DNA of 64,000 bases, taken from Branchipolynoe longqiensis (lineage: Eukaryota; Annelida; Polychaeta; Phyllodocida; Polynoidae). The position numbers were made by a program, and so were the translations under genes. The notes under the pieces were generated by a model. The model saw only the letters and a program-made list of their open reading frames with translations, did not search any database and was not told where the DNA came from. The stretch lies in assembly GCA_030323885.1 (NCBI GenBank), contig CM059189.1, positions 45,329,015-45,393,014 on the forward strand, read 5' to 3'. Below, in pieces: positions 21,027-31,766 of this stretch. Positions within the stretch are counted from its first letter, which is position 1. Every line of letters starts with the position of its first letter.

Positions 21027-21803
21027 CTAATAGACTACATCACCGTTCCAGCAGCGCGGTGCATTATGGGATGCGTCAGAGCAAAACAAACCCGCGAGAA
21101 GCACATGGCACATGCTAATATACTGGGTGCAGCTATGAAATGTGCTAGTTTCAGCTCATCTCAGCTCTTGTTTTTGTTTGACACATAGAATACCAACTAA
21201 AAAAACATATACAATAAATTAAGACATTAATCATTTATCCAGTGTTGCATTTATATCAATATAATCAGCACATCTTATGCCATGTGCATTTAGATTTAGA
21301 CACGTCTCGGCACTCAGACTAGTGTTAGAGCCATAGCCAGAGTCAGTTTTATTTATTTTATTCATGTTTTTATTTATATCCTATGGTTAATGACATATGT
21401 AGAAATAGAAAATGAATAAGGGTTAATCAGATATTAGTTATATATTTCTGTGAAACAAGTTTTTGTTGACATATTTGACAATTTAATATTTAGAACAAGA
21501 ATTACTTATGGCTAATCAATGGTGATGTAAACATCAACCTTTAAAGTGACTGAAATTGTATGTTTCTTAGCTCAAAATGCTTAATTATGGAGAGTTGTGT
21601 CTTAAACATATTCATTATATTATTATATTGCATCCTTCCATCCATGTTTGTGCAAAGCTGTTAGGTATTTTGATTAATTTTGAATAAAATCTAAGTTTTG
21701 CCCTCTGGGTATCGGCAAACTCAATGGCCGTAAGTCTTTGCTTTGCTGCCAACGGCGCTTTCAGCGCATGTGCAGTCGGAACCGTGATCCCGTCTATAGG
21801 CCT
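21027..21803. mobile_element. MITE-H copy, about 775 bp
   Basis: The ends are inverted copies of a TAGACTACATCACCATTCCA-type sequence (right end diverged). The body is shared in opposite orientation with 44601-45352, including CTCATCTCAGCTCTTGTTTT, CATCTTATGCCATGTGCATT and TTTAGAACAAGAATTA. No coding capacity. Confidence 0.75.
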
Positions 21804-21976
21804 ACACATCGGGGAATAAGATATGCATGTGATACAAATTAATTATAAAATGGATGCATGGGTACCTTCTAGTGTCTACTCTCTCATTAGCACATTGCCA
21901 AGCCGATTCTAGCCTCAGTGCAAATTTGGATGATTAAGGCTCTCTCACGAATCTTACCTGGGTATATATCTTTGGG

Positions 21977-22185
21977 ATACATTAGTTGATTAAGCAGGGG
22001 AAATTTCAATCACGGACAATTGGTCTTGCTCATTCCACTGCTCCTCACCCTATCCTAATAATGCTGAATGCCAGGCTAGGTAGCGACAAGTATAAATTTG
22101 TACGTCATCAGTTTGACTCAGCCAGGGTTTGAATCCAATGACCTACCAAAATGGGAGACGGACACTCAAATCATTTGGCCATCCT
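21977..22185 (-). mobile_element. SINE-A, short-tail type
   Basis: The tail GATTAAGCAGGGGAAATTTC is at the left and the head at the right (GGCCATCC). The body is intact and shows the uninterrupted sequence GCATTCAGCATTATTAGG on the minus strand. Confidence 0.75.
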
Positions 22186-22629
22186 ATCGATAAATCATTG
22201 GACTTAGATCTGCGAAATCAGATAAAAAGCTTAACATTTTCACAGAGCACAACACACCTGTAATTCTAATCTTACATATCCACCTTAGATACTAGTGCAT
22301 CCATTGGTGCTCTTGTGTTATGCTTCTAAGTTGGTTGGATGATTGTGGAGTCTAACGTCCTGGCAACATCTAAGGTCGTGTCATGCTTTTGGTTGGCATA
22401 TAAACATTAACTTTGGATCATTTCTAAAGTTACCCCTTTAAGCTAGTAATTACCCTAAACTAAAGAAAAGTGGATTATTACCCTGAACCTGCTATTTTAT
22501 CTATGAAGTACATATGGCAGAACAATTATAAACCATCAGGTTCAAACACACCACGGACTGCTCGGAACGAGAATTTAAACCAAGTTTAAAAAAGACACAC
22601 AAAAAACATTTCTCTTGGCCTATTTCTAA
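22186..22629. other. no gene seen
   Basis: AT-rich. A short inverted SINE tail (ACGTCCTGGCAACATCTAAG) lies near 22357. Confidence 0.5.
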
Positions 22630-23067
22630 AGGCCCTGTCACATACACGTTAGTGGACTTAGTTGAACATAGTGGAGGCTAACGTAGTTGAATGTAGTTGA
22701 ACGTAGTTGAACTAGTTGAACGTACTGGAGAAGTACGGATGCCAGTATGTTCAACTAGGTTCAACTACATTCAACTACGTTCAACTACGTTCAACTACGT
22801 TCAGCTACGTTCAACTACGTTCAACTACGTTCAACTACGGTCAACTACGGTCAACTCCGGTCAACTACGGTCAACTACGGTCGACTACGGTAAAGTACGG
22901 TCGACTACGGTCAACTACGGTCAACTACGGTCAACTACGGTCAACTACGGTCAACTACAGTCAACAACATTCAACTAAATTCAACTAGGTTCAACTACGT
23001 TAGCCTCCACTACATTCAACTACGTTAGTCTCCACTACGTTCAACTACGTCCACTAATACCCCTGTC
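22630..23067. mobile_element. cap-MITE 1 with TTCAACTACG word array
   Basis: Inverted arms run from TTAGTGGACTTAGTTGAAC (22649) to its complement near 23047. The outer cap is GGCCCTGTCACA at the left and CCCCTGTCACA at the right boundary, shared with the next element. The interior is about 30 tandem copies of the 10-mer TTCAACTACG and variants TCAACTACGG, made from the arm sequence itself. Confidence 0.7.
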
Positions 23068-23892
23068 ACATTACGACGTGTTTTCCGGCGAGCCGCCAAC
23101 GCTCGAAATATTTGCTAGCATGCTGGACACGTCCAAGTTTTCAGCGTCTTGGGAGAAAACTGGATGGGTTAGTAGCATGCTCTTAGCGCGCACCCAACGA
23201 GGTTCGACGCGCGGCGGACGAAAGTGTCAACGTCCCGCCAGCGGGTTCCCAGCGTGTTGTCAGCGTGTTGTCGGCGCGCTGTCGGCGCGTTGACGGCGTG
23301 GAGGCAGCGAGTTGGTATCATGTTAGTATTGTGTGAACCCATACACACCCGCCCCCAACACGTCAGGACGCGCCGGCAGCGCATCCAGACCTATCACCAA
23401 CGCGTCCAGGCACGCTGGCAACACGTCCAACGCGCTGAGAAATGCTGGCGGAGTGCCGACAATGCGTCGATAACATGCTGATGTCACGCTGGGAACCGGC
23501 TGGCGGGACGTTGCAGACACGCCAACAGAACGGTCGCAGTTTGGCGAAAAAAATGCCAACGTTAACTGACTTTGATCAACGTCCTGCCAGCGTTCCACCG
23601 GTGTGCCCCCAACGGGGGCGACATGTTGCTAACGTGTCTGTAACGCCCCCTCCAACACGTCGGCGCGCGTCGGTCCGCGCCGAAAGTTTTGTGCAAGTAC
23701 AAAACTTTCGCCCCGCACCGACGCGCGCCGACCGGCTCCGACACGCCGGCTCCGACACGCCGGAAACGCCCCTGTAACGTACAGTCACCATGACTGTAAC
23801 GTACAGTCACCACCGACGTTTCGCCCAAAAATGCAACCCGTCGGCACACGTCGACCCGCGTTGGGCCGAAACGTCGTAGTGTGACAGGGCCA
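23059..23892. mobile_element. cap-MITE 2, about 830 bp, GC-rich
   Basis: The left end ACCCCTGTCACATTACGACG and the right end CGTCGTAGTGTGACAGGG are inverted. The interior is loosely periodic in CACGTCCAACGCGC-type and GCGTTGTCGGCG-type words. It holds an internal palindrome around 23690-23712 (AAAGTTTTGTGCAAGTACAA) that also occurs in cap-MITE 4 (41669-41692). Confidence 0.7.
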
Positions 23893-24362
23893 TAACGCGT
23901 AAGTGACCGGGCCTTCAGACACACGGACATTGGAATCAACATCACAGCCAGGTAATTATGAAGAAAGCCACCGGAGATTCCAGTTTTCTGCCAAGAGATG
24001 TCCCATATCACTTTGATGCAACGGCAGAGATCTGCACATCTGTGAGGAGGCTACTGGAGGACAGGTAGGCAGAGTATCTGGGTCAGAGATGTCTACCTGG
24101 CACGACTGTAGACATCTGAGACAGGTACTAGAGAATTGAACTTAGTGAGGAAGAGCTCTTTTCCAAAACGCAATAAGGGCCAATCCAAAAGTTTGTAGAT
24201 CATGTTTGGGAAAAGAGCTCTTCAGATATAAATATATATATATGAAGGGCTCTTTATATATATGAAGAGCTCTTTTCCGAAACACGATCAACCGGCATTG
24301 GCATTGAAACATCATTTTTTTGTAATTGGCGTTTATTGCATTTAGTAAAATAGCTCTTCATA
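23893..24362. repeat. small GAAGAGCTCTTTTCC inverted pairs
   Basis: GAAGAGCTCTTTTCCAAAACG at about 24149 pairs with GGAAAAGAGCTCTTC ending 24226. A second copy begins near 24264 and closes at 24355-24360. These are short hairpin elements with the GAAGAG end also seen in MITE-T. The rest is blank. Confidence 0.5.
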
Positions 24363-25303
24363 TGAAGAGTTCAGGGCCTATATGTATGAGTCAATTTTTA
24401 ACCTGACTGGGGTTAAAGGAGGGTGCCGGGTTATCTAACCCCGGGGTTCCAAATGTGTCACGGGGGATGTATGGGTCCAAAGCGCGCGTGGGTTAGCTAA
24501 CGTTTCAGTTATTTATAGATTTGGGGAACCCCTGTGTGCGTATTTACATTCGTCGATTCGACACTATTAATATCTCCGCCAATGCGCCAGCAGCCTTAAT
24601 AATGGTTCGAATTTAGGGTTAAATTGGTAAACTTTCACTATTTGGCTATGTAACTTTGTTAAATATGATCGCATTGAATAGATTTGGGCCTAATATATAG
24701 CCGCCGATTCGGCGGCGGCGCCGGCGATTTGTTTACTTTACATTTGTCGATTCGACAATATTCATCATAATGCTGCCAATGCGGCGGCAGCGTTAATAAC
24801 GCTTCGAATTTAGGGTTAAATTGATCAAATTTCACTTATTGCGTATGTAATTCTGTTAAATATGATCGCATTGAACAGATTTGGCTATAATCGGTGCCTA
24901 ACCCCACCTTTAACCGTCCTATCACTTGGGGTTAGTGCAGGCGACTTTAAACTCGCTGAGTTAGTGTATCCCCGACACATACATATGCAGTTTTCGCCGC
25001 TAACCCGGGAAATCCGCACGACGCAGGGTTACGACCGCTAACCCGGGCTCATACATATAGGCCCAGGTGTAAAAACCGACAAATCCAGTTTAGGTGTTCT
25101 CTGTAAAATATCATTTGTTGTACTCTACAGATAAAGCCTATCAATTTCATATCAAGTCATGCATTATATAGGGGAAGTGCTAGTTTCTGGGGATACAAAC
25201 AAAGATTTGATTATCAGAATGATGGCAGCTTCAGCTCAAACCTGCTAGTCATTGTTTCATTTCAGTCCGAATGGCATTTGTCAGTTTTTGTGCCTGAACT
25301 CTT
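24363..25303. mobile_element. MITE-T copy split by another element
   Basis: The left end GAAGAGTTCAGG is at 24364 and the right end TGCCTGAACTCTTC ends near 25303. The left end breaks off after about 12 bases and resumes at about 25047 (AGGTGTAAAAACCGACAAAT) after a nested insert. The right half matches 31580-31766. Confidence 0.65.
24374..25046. mobile_element. nested element within MITE-T, about 670 bp
   Basis: Inverted ends GCCTATATGTATGAG and CTCATACATATAGGC. The inside has two diverged tandem copies (about 24545-24695 and 24750-24890) containing TCGATTCGACA, AATGCGSCAGCAG and TTCGAATTTAGGGTTAAATT. It also has several GTTAGC/GGGTTA blocks near both ends. Confidence 0.6.
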
Positions 25304-25398
25304 CATATATATATATATGTATGATGAGGTTGGTTCGCAGCACTCAACATTTGAAACTGAAAGAAAAGACACTAACATTGGTGTGTCAGTTCAATATT

Positions 25399-25636
25399 TG
25401 AAGGTTTCAGGTGCAAAACCATGTAAACGTCATTTGAAAAATAGAGATAAACATTGAAATCACACCTTCAAAAAGTTCCTTTTTTAAATCCTTATTTTTT
25501 GGTTCACTGCTCCATGATTATTATATCACTAGAAAAGTAGAATTAATCACAATTAATATTAACTTCTTGAAAAAAATCTTTCATTTTAATCAACATTTTG
25601 GATTGGCTTTTACAGGGTTTTGCGCCTGAACTCTTC
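25399..25636. mobile_element. MITE-T copy, about 238 bp
   Basis: The left GAAGGTTTCAGGTGCAAAAC and the right GGTTTTGCGCCTGAACTCTTC are inverted. Length and inner sequence (GTAAACGYCA, AAAAAGTTCCTTTT) match the copies at 1593 and 40969. Confidence 0.75.
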
Positions 25637-25920
25637 TTTGTTATTCCCAAGAAAGTATTAATCTGCCCTACATTATTAAAATAGGATGTTGGTACAGTGA
25701 TAGGAAAAAGGATCCTAGTTCATTATTTAAACTTGAGTAATACATTATACAGCATGTAAGTGCAGTGGTGTCAGTGGTACAACATAATTATAGTATTTGC
25801 TTATTATTTATCCTTACATAATACATGCTATTCACCATAGAATGAGCGCTACTACCGTCAGTAGTTTGATAGTTATACTCACATAATAACTAATATTTAC
25901 TATATAGAGTTTGTTTGTTA
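25637..25920. other. no gene seen
   Basis: AT-rich, featureless. Confidence 0.4.
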
Positions 25921-25924
25921 TTTT

Positions 25925-26440
25925 CAGATAGTAAAGATATTCACCATATATATATAGTGAATATCATTTATTATGTGAGAATAACTGTTATAAGAATATA
26001 TTCACTATATATATAGTGAATACCATTTATTATGTGAGAATACCTGTTAGAAGATATTCACTATATATATAGTGAATATCATTTATTATGTGAGAATAAC
26101 TGTTATAAGAATATATTCACTATATATATAGTGAATACCATTTATTATGTGAGAATAACTGTTAGAAGATATTCACTATATATATAGTGAATATCATTTA
26201 ATATGTGAGAATAACTGTTATAATAATACATTCACTATATTTATAGTGAATAATATTTATTATGTGAGAAAAACAAACAATCTATAATAACTATTATAAG
26301 TACAATACATTATATGCACATTTATCTAGTGAATATTATGTATTATGTGACAAACTATAATAACTATAATAATTATGATACATGATATTCATTATATATA
26401 ATGAATATCATTAATTATGTGAAGATAGCTAACAAACGAT
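25925..26440. repeat. tandem array of a palindrome-bearing 60-65 bp unit
   Basis: Each unit has the palindrome ATTCACTATATATATAGTGA, then ATCATTTATTATGTGAGAAT, then AACTGTTA(TAAGAATAT or GAAGAT). About five clean copies lie at 25940-26270, with weaker copies out to 26440. Every unit can form a hairpin. Confidence 0.85.
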
Positions 26441-27085
26441 ATAATATGCATTTATATATGCGGCAGTATGAGTGGCGCCACCTCTTGTGGGGGCTTGTTA
26501 TTTTGTACTCACATAGCAAATTATATTGACCACGTAGCTGTTCAGCATTCTGACTGGCGCCACCTGTAGTGCTAATTTGTTAGTTATCCTCTCATAATAA
26601 CATATGTAGATTACATATTGAAGGCGCTAAGGCCAGGCGCAGCTGGCATACAGTGCACCGGTACGCTCACAGGGGGCGCCACTGTGGCCTATGTATACTA
26701 ACAGGGTCAGCTAGATCGGATACAGCGCTAACTATTACATAGGGAACTGAAGATCGGTAGTGTCCTTGTTTATATTCCCATAATGGATTATAGAGCACAT
26801 ATATACCGATATATATACTTATATATATATAAACAGCAGTGTGATTAATGTGATCTTGGTAACACAAAGACTGCCATCTGACGCCGGAATGAGGCACTAC
26901 TGATGAAGCAGAGGGTGGTGTATACTAGCGCCGCCTTCAATTATTCAGTGACCAATCCTGCCAGCAGGCGGCGCGCTCACGCAATGCCTGGTTCTAGGCA
27001 ACTACCGAGGATGAAACAAACGGTAGCAGGGTGACCAGCCTCTGTAGGATCAGGCTCCAATGTTCGCCTATGTCCTCAGACATAG
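26441..27085. other. no gene; recurrent TGGCGCCAC motif
   Basis: GGCGCCAC occurs near 26473, 26551 and 26675, and SCGCCKCC variants near 26930. No reading frame is convincing. Confidence 0.45.
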
Positions 27086-27089
27086 GCGA

Positions 27090-27770
27090 TTATAATTAGC
27101 TGACTACTGAATGACTACTGAATGACTACTGGCTGACTGCTTACTGCTTACTAACTACTGACTGACTCTCCATATGAGTACTGATTGAATACTGAATGAC
27201 TACTGACCGACTATCTATCTGAGTACTTACTGATTACTGACTGACTACTTACTGACTACTTACTGACTACTGGCTGACTGCTTACTGCTTACTAACTACT
27301 GAGTGACTCTCTATATGAGTACTGACTGAATACTGAATGACTACTGACCGACTATCTATCTGAGTACTTACTGATTACTGACTGACTACTTACTGACTAC
27401 TTACTGACTACTTACTGACTACTGACTGACTATATATTTGATTAGTGACTACTGCATGACTACTGAATGACTACTGACCGACTATCAATCTGACGACTTA
27501 CTGATTACTTAGTGACCACTTGACTGACTTAGTGACTTAGTGACTTGACATAGTGACTACTTGACTGACTACTTAGTGACCACTCACTGACTATATATTT
27601 GATTAGTCCATCCTGACTAAATACTGACTGACTACTGATTGACTATCTATCTGACTACTTACTGATTACTGACTGACTACCGACTAACTAGTGACTGACT
27701 ACTGACTGCATACTAACTGACTACTGACTGACTACTGGCTGACTACTAACTGACTACTAACTGACATTTG
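27090..27770. repeat. minisatellite of CTGACTACT words
   Basis: Built from short words (GACTACTGACT, TACTTACTGA, GACTATCTATCTGA) in a higher-order pattern. A block of about 160 bp at 27130-27290 is repeated at 27250-27430. No coding capacity. Confidence 0.85.
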
Positions 27771-28025
27771 CCATTAGTTGGATAGAGCGAGGAGCAGTGG
27801 AATGAGAAAGGCCAATTATCCACAATTGAAATTTATCCAGTATAATCAATGAATTTAAGATAATAATAATGGACGTCATGAAACATTTGAAGGAACCAGG
27901 TTTAATTTTGGTTTATTGACTTTAATCTCAGCAAGTGGCTTTTCTTAACTCACTTGGCGCATGCGCAATAAGCATGGTTCCGCATGAGCGGGTCACGCAC
28001 GCAACCTGCTGCCAACTGTGAATGG
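27771..28025. other. short SINE-A tail scrap, no gene
   Basis: GGAGCAGTGGAATGAGAAAG then AATTGAAATTTATCC at 27791-27839 match the short SINE-A tail without a head. The remainder is blank. Confidence 0.5.
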
Positions 28026-28047
28026 GGTTGTGCTGTGTGAGGGTGTA

Positions 28048-28232
28048 TGCGTGTGAGTGTGGGTGTGGGTGTGGTGTGGGTGTGGGTGTGGGTGTGGGTG
28101 TGGGTGTGGGTGTGGGTGTGGGTGTGGGTGTGGGTGTGGGTGTGGGTGTGGGTGTGGGTGTGGGTGTGGGTGTGGGTGTGGGTGTGGGTGTGGGTGTGGG
28201 TGTGGGTGTGGGTGAGGGTGAGGGTGAGGGTG
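28048..28232. repeat. (GTGGGT)n hexamer microsatellite
   Basis: A nearly perfect hexamer run, changing to (GTGAGG) at the right end. Long open frames over it (VGVGVG, HPHPHP, TPTPTP) are artefacts. It is not the TTAGGG telomere repeat. Confidence 0.95.
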
Positions 28233-29389
28233 GGGGGAGTGAGAGAGTGGCGGCGGAGAACAGTTCGGGGTGAACAACTGCCAGCTTGTTCTGTGAGCAA
28301 CAGATTGCCATCCTGCCAGTCGATCCATGCAGCAACTAGGCATCAGTTGGGAATAGCTCACTTCGCGTCTCTTTGCTTGGTTTCACTTCGCTTCATGACA
28401 CTTCACTTCGCCCAGAGCGGACCCTCAGGAAGGATGGCCTGGCTGTCACCCCACAACAGTAACCAGGGGTGGGAGGCTCCGAGGAGTTGCTTCGGTGTTG
28501 TTAAGCTATAGAGTGAGCAGATCCCTGAACTGCTCAGTGAGTGCCTTCGTGAGAGGCGCTGCGAGTGGCTCACTCAGTGGAGAGAGCCCGCCATTGCCGC
28601 GCGCCGCCTGTGTTGCTCATTGTACATAGGGCTGTCTGATAATCTCAGGTGGAAGGATATAACCAACACCAACATCATCAACAACAACAAAAACAACAGG
28701 CAACAGCGCCACCTAGGTTTCCGGAGAGAAGGAAAGGAGAGTGAGGGCGGAGTGGGCTGACAACAAATGTGTGTCACCGGGAACTACTAACTATTCACCA
28801 GACGATATGCAGACTGGACCTGCTGTCTTCTTCATTTAAATTTGGCATGTACCGAAGCTGGACACTCTAGTTAGCAACCCGGGCAGAATACACACGGCAG
28901 AGTTATATATGGTTGGATCAATAAGGCACCAGTGCAATCTGCATGTATGTACCCGCCTTAGCGCCTCAACCGGAAGTCAGCCCAAAGATACCTCACCTCC
29001 GCCGCGAAGTAACGCCAAAAATGGATTGTGTAATTAATTAATTAATTAATTCAGTAATTAGCCCGGGAGTTATTATTCATCTAGTTACTGATTTAGCCGA
29101 CTGCAATCCGTGTCGCGTTGTCTAAGGCACCTTGAATTATTCCCGGGCTGTCAAGTTAAGCTACCAAGTACTTACCGATGAGGCTTGACGCTTGGTTCAA
29201 ACAATGGTGGTCGGATGAGAGCCAGTATTTATTCGCAACATGATACTGACTGTATTTATGGTAAACAAAGATATGGCAAGGCCTTTGTTGATGTGATCCA
29301 TCCCGTGACCTATACAAAACTAACCTGGGCATGCTGCAGAGTATTTCCCTACGCATGTCTCCAATGGAGTCACTGATGTACTTCTGTGC
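28233..29389. other. no gene seen
   Basis: I see no domain-bearing frame. A (TTAA)-type run lies at 29031-29050. Confidence 0.5.
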
Positions 29390-29835
29390 CTGCGTACTTC
29401 CTACAGAATTCATAGTCTAGCTACTTCTCCACCGATATACTTCCTACAGTGTAGGTACTTTAGGTACGTTGTGCCTACATACTTCCGATAGGGTGGGTAA
29501 TTTAGCTAATTGGTGCCTGGGTAATCCCCGTAGCGTGGGTATGCTATGTACCTTGTGTCTGCATTCTTCCTATAGGATGGGTAATTTAGGTAATTGGCGC
29601 ACGGGTTCTTCCTGCTTCTGCGCTTGCATATTTCCTATAGCATGGGTACTTTAGTTACTTTGCGCTTGCATATTTCCTATTGTGTGGGTACTTTAGCTAC
29701 TTATGTGCCTGAATATTTCCAATGCAGTGGGTACTTTAACTGTATCTATGCTTGCATATTTCCTATTGTGTGGGTACATTAACAACTTCAGTGCTTGCAT
29801 ACTTCCTACACAGTTGGTACTTGGGTATTATTTCA
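29390..29835 (+). repeat. minisatellite, about 45-60 bp unit
   Basis: Repeated order: GCTTGCATATTTCCTATWG, then TGTGGGTACTTTAG, then CTACTT. About eight diverged units lie just upstream of the gene at 29884. Confidence 0.75.
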
Positions 29836-29883
29836 CACCTGTGTGCACTACTCACAATTTGAGAAACAACAACACCAATTAAA

Positions 29884-30984
29884 ATGTGGTCGAAATCAAA
29901 GAAGTCGCGATTCGACTTGACCTTAAACGGCCGGAACGTGGTGAAGGAACGCGCGCCGAGCCAGCTAGTTCACACGGCGCCCGGTAGGGGGTACAACAGT
30001 CGCCAGCTGCGTTACGTTGACATACGCGACCTGCTGCAGGGTTCTTATTCGCAGTCGTGGCGCCTCGAGAATTCGCGCAAGCTCACGACCGCCAGGCTGG
30101 ATCCACTTCCGGTGCAGCGCGACGTCGACAGGATCAACGACTTCCTGTCGCGCAGCGCCGAGCCTCGGCTGGAGCGGGATCGACGTCGCGCGCCGCCGCC
30201 GCTGCCGCCGCCGCCACGCCGCACCCCTGCTGCAACTGCCGCCGCCGCTGGTTCCCGGCTCAGAGTCCCCAACGGCACCAACACCAACCCCAACCCCGAC
30301 AGTACGGGGAGGTCGCCGCGCGCAGACAGGAACTTCCGGTCGCCGACCGGAAGTCACGACCAGCTGGAGGAGGAGTACCGCGCGCTGCGCGATCTGACGA
30401 GAACGGACCCTCGCTACATCGAGCCGTCGAGCGGAAGTGAGTACATCAACTTCGTCGAGCCGAAGCCGCTGCACTCCTCGGACTACCCGGATGCGGATGA
30501 AAACGAGGCTTACCTTAACCCAGAGGATGACCTTGACAGCTACTACGGCGAAGACGCGACCTTCACCGAGATGGTCCCCCCGCCGGACTGTCCAGAGCCC
30601 GCCCCCGGCGATACAGCGGAGCATGCGCCGAACGAGGACCCGGCCACTTCCGGTCACGCTGCACCGACACAGGCGCCCTCTGGTGAGAGCGGTGGCGGCG
30701 GGGGTGGGGGTGGTGACCTTCAGATGATCTCCACCTTGGACCTGCAGCCGAAGCTGGCTCCGATCGCCGAGTCGGCGGGACCGCCGCCAAATGGACCGGC
30801 AGAAGGCGATATGGATGGGTACCGCCCTAGTGGATCGCCTAAGGGGACCGGCACCTCGCCTCCAGTCACCGGAGGAGGTGTTGTTGTGGCTAGTGTGGAG
30901 CAGGACGAGGAGGCCATGAGTGTGGCAGGGGAACAGGTGGACGAGACGCCGTATGAGGCGGACGGTGAACAGGAGGACGATTAA
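29884..30984 (+). CDS. uncharacterised disordered protein with YxN motifs, 366 residues
   Basis: I do not recognise a family. The single open frame is GC-rich and CpG-rich, unlike its AT-rich flanks, and begins in a good context (ATTAAAATGTGG). Residues 1-100 are basic and more ordered (WSKSKKSRFDL, RQLRYVDIRDLLQGSYSQSWRLENSRKL split over this part, DVDRINDFLSRSA). Residues 105-125 are proline- and arginine-rich (PPPLPPPPRR), a possible SH3 or WW ligand. SEYINFVEP and EAYLNPED fit the pYxN pattern bound by Grb2-type SH2 domains. The C-terminal half is acidic and Gly/Pro-rich. An adaptor or scaffold role is inference only. The frame has no introns here and may be a single exon. A P1 MITE begins 27 bases after the stop. 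Confidence 0.65.
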   Translation: MWSKSKKSRFDLTLNGRNVVKERAPSQLVHTAPGRGYNSRQLRYVDIRDLLQGSYSQSWRLENSRKLTTARLDPLPVQRDVDRINDFLSRSAEPRLERDRRRAPPPLPPPPRRTPAATAAAAGSRLRVPNGTNTNPNPDSTGRSPRADRNFRSPTGSHDQLEEEYRALRDLTRTDPRYIEPSSGSEYINFVEPKPLHSSDYPDADENEAYLNPEDDLDSYYGEDATFTEMVPPPDCPEPAPGDTAEHAPNEDPATSGHAAPTQAPSGESGGGGGGGGDLQMISTLDLQPKLAPIAESAGPPPNGPAEGDMDGYRPSGSPKGTGTSPPVTGGGVVVASVEQDEEAMSVAGEQVDETPYEADGEQEDD

Positions 30985-31010
30985 TCAACATACCTTTATA
31001 CATATATATA

Positions 31011-31344
31011 CAGTACAACCCCGTTAAACCAAGCTTGGTTAAACCAAACGATCAGTTAATCCAAACTTTTTTGGGGGGCCCGGCAAAATACTACCATTTA
31101 TCATATAAAAAGGTTGGTTAAACCAAAGTCGGTTAATCCAAAATATCGGTTAATCCAAACAAAATTGTCAGACCCCAGGGCACTCCGGTATGGTTAAGCC
31201 AAACTTTCATGTGGTTATAAGGTCATCTGAGACCCCACTGACTTTTTAAAATGATAAATTTTAGTATTTTGCCGGGCCGCCCAAAAAGGTTTGGATTAAC
31301 CGATCGTTTAGTTTAACCGAGCTCGGTTTAACGGGCTTATACTG
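31011..31344. mobile_element. P1 pogo/Tigger-like MITE, 334 bp
   Basis: Ends CAGTACAACCCCGTTAAACC and its complement (GGTTTAACGGGCTTATACTG), flanked by TA on both sides (31009-31010 and 31345-31346). CAGT ends with a TA duplication fit pogo/Tigger elements of the Tc1/mariner group. The interior carries several copies of GGTTAAACCAA and GGTTAATCCAAA. It may supply the 3' UTR of the gene ending at 30984. Confidence 0.8.
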
Positions 31345-31436
31345 TACATACATAAAAACCAATAATCAAAGTGTCCACATATATTGTATATTACATATGC
31401 AATACACACTTACTGAAAGCTAAAGTCAAAGCCAAA

Positions 31437-31516
31437 GCTAGGTTAAACCAATGATCGGTTAATCCAAACAAATTTCTAGGATTCCTTCAAGTTTGGTTTA
31501 ACGGGGTTATACTGTA
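31437..31516. mobile_element. P1 fragment (right end)
   Basis: Contains GATCGGTTAATCCAAACAAA and the right end GGTTTAACGGGGTTATACTG. The left half is missing. Confidence 0.7.
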
Positions 31517-31579
31517 TATATGTGTGTCCATATATATAATATATATATATGTATATATCTATATATGTAATTTATATAT

Positions 31580-31766
31580 GAAGACTTCAGGCACCAACAC
31601 CCATTAATCCGGTTTAGTTGTACTCCATAAAAGAGAATTTATTCTTGTGCTTTAAAAAATCCCACATAGTTAACTATCGTAATGATTGCAGCTTCAGCTC
31701 AAACCTGGTAGTCATAGTTTCATTTTGACCTGCATGACATTTTCGGTTCTTGCACCTGAACTCTTC
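31580..31766. mobile_element. MITE-T relative, about 187 bp
   Basis: Left GAAGACTTCAGGCACCAACA, right TGCACCTGAACTCTTC. The right half (GCAGCTTCAGCTCAAACCTG, then AGTCATAGTTTCATTT) matches the right half of 24363-25303. Confidence 0.65.

Noticed and set aside
22740..22990. CRISPR-like array
   Set aside because: The 10-bp units have no spacers, and the DNA is eukaryotic and part of an inverted-repeat transposon.
22697..24011. Frames of 60-149 residues over the cap-MITEs
   Set aside because: Periodic or GC-driven, overlapping on both strands inside non-coding transposons.
28048..28232. GTGGGT run as an internal telomere sequence
   Set aside because: Animal telomeres are TTAGGG, and this hexamer is different and sits mid-contig.
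27928..28511. Frames with PTPTPT, HPHPHP or VGVGVG
   Set aside because: Products of the GTGGGT hexamer run.
29965..30657. 230-residue frame on the minus strand
   Set aside because: Antisense shadow of the GC-rich frame at 29884-30984. It has no start context or domain.
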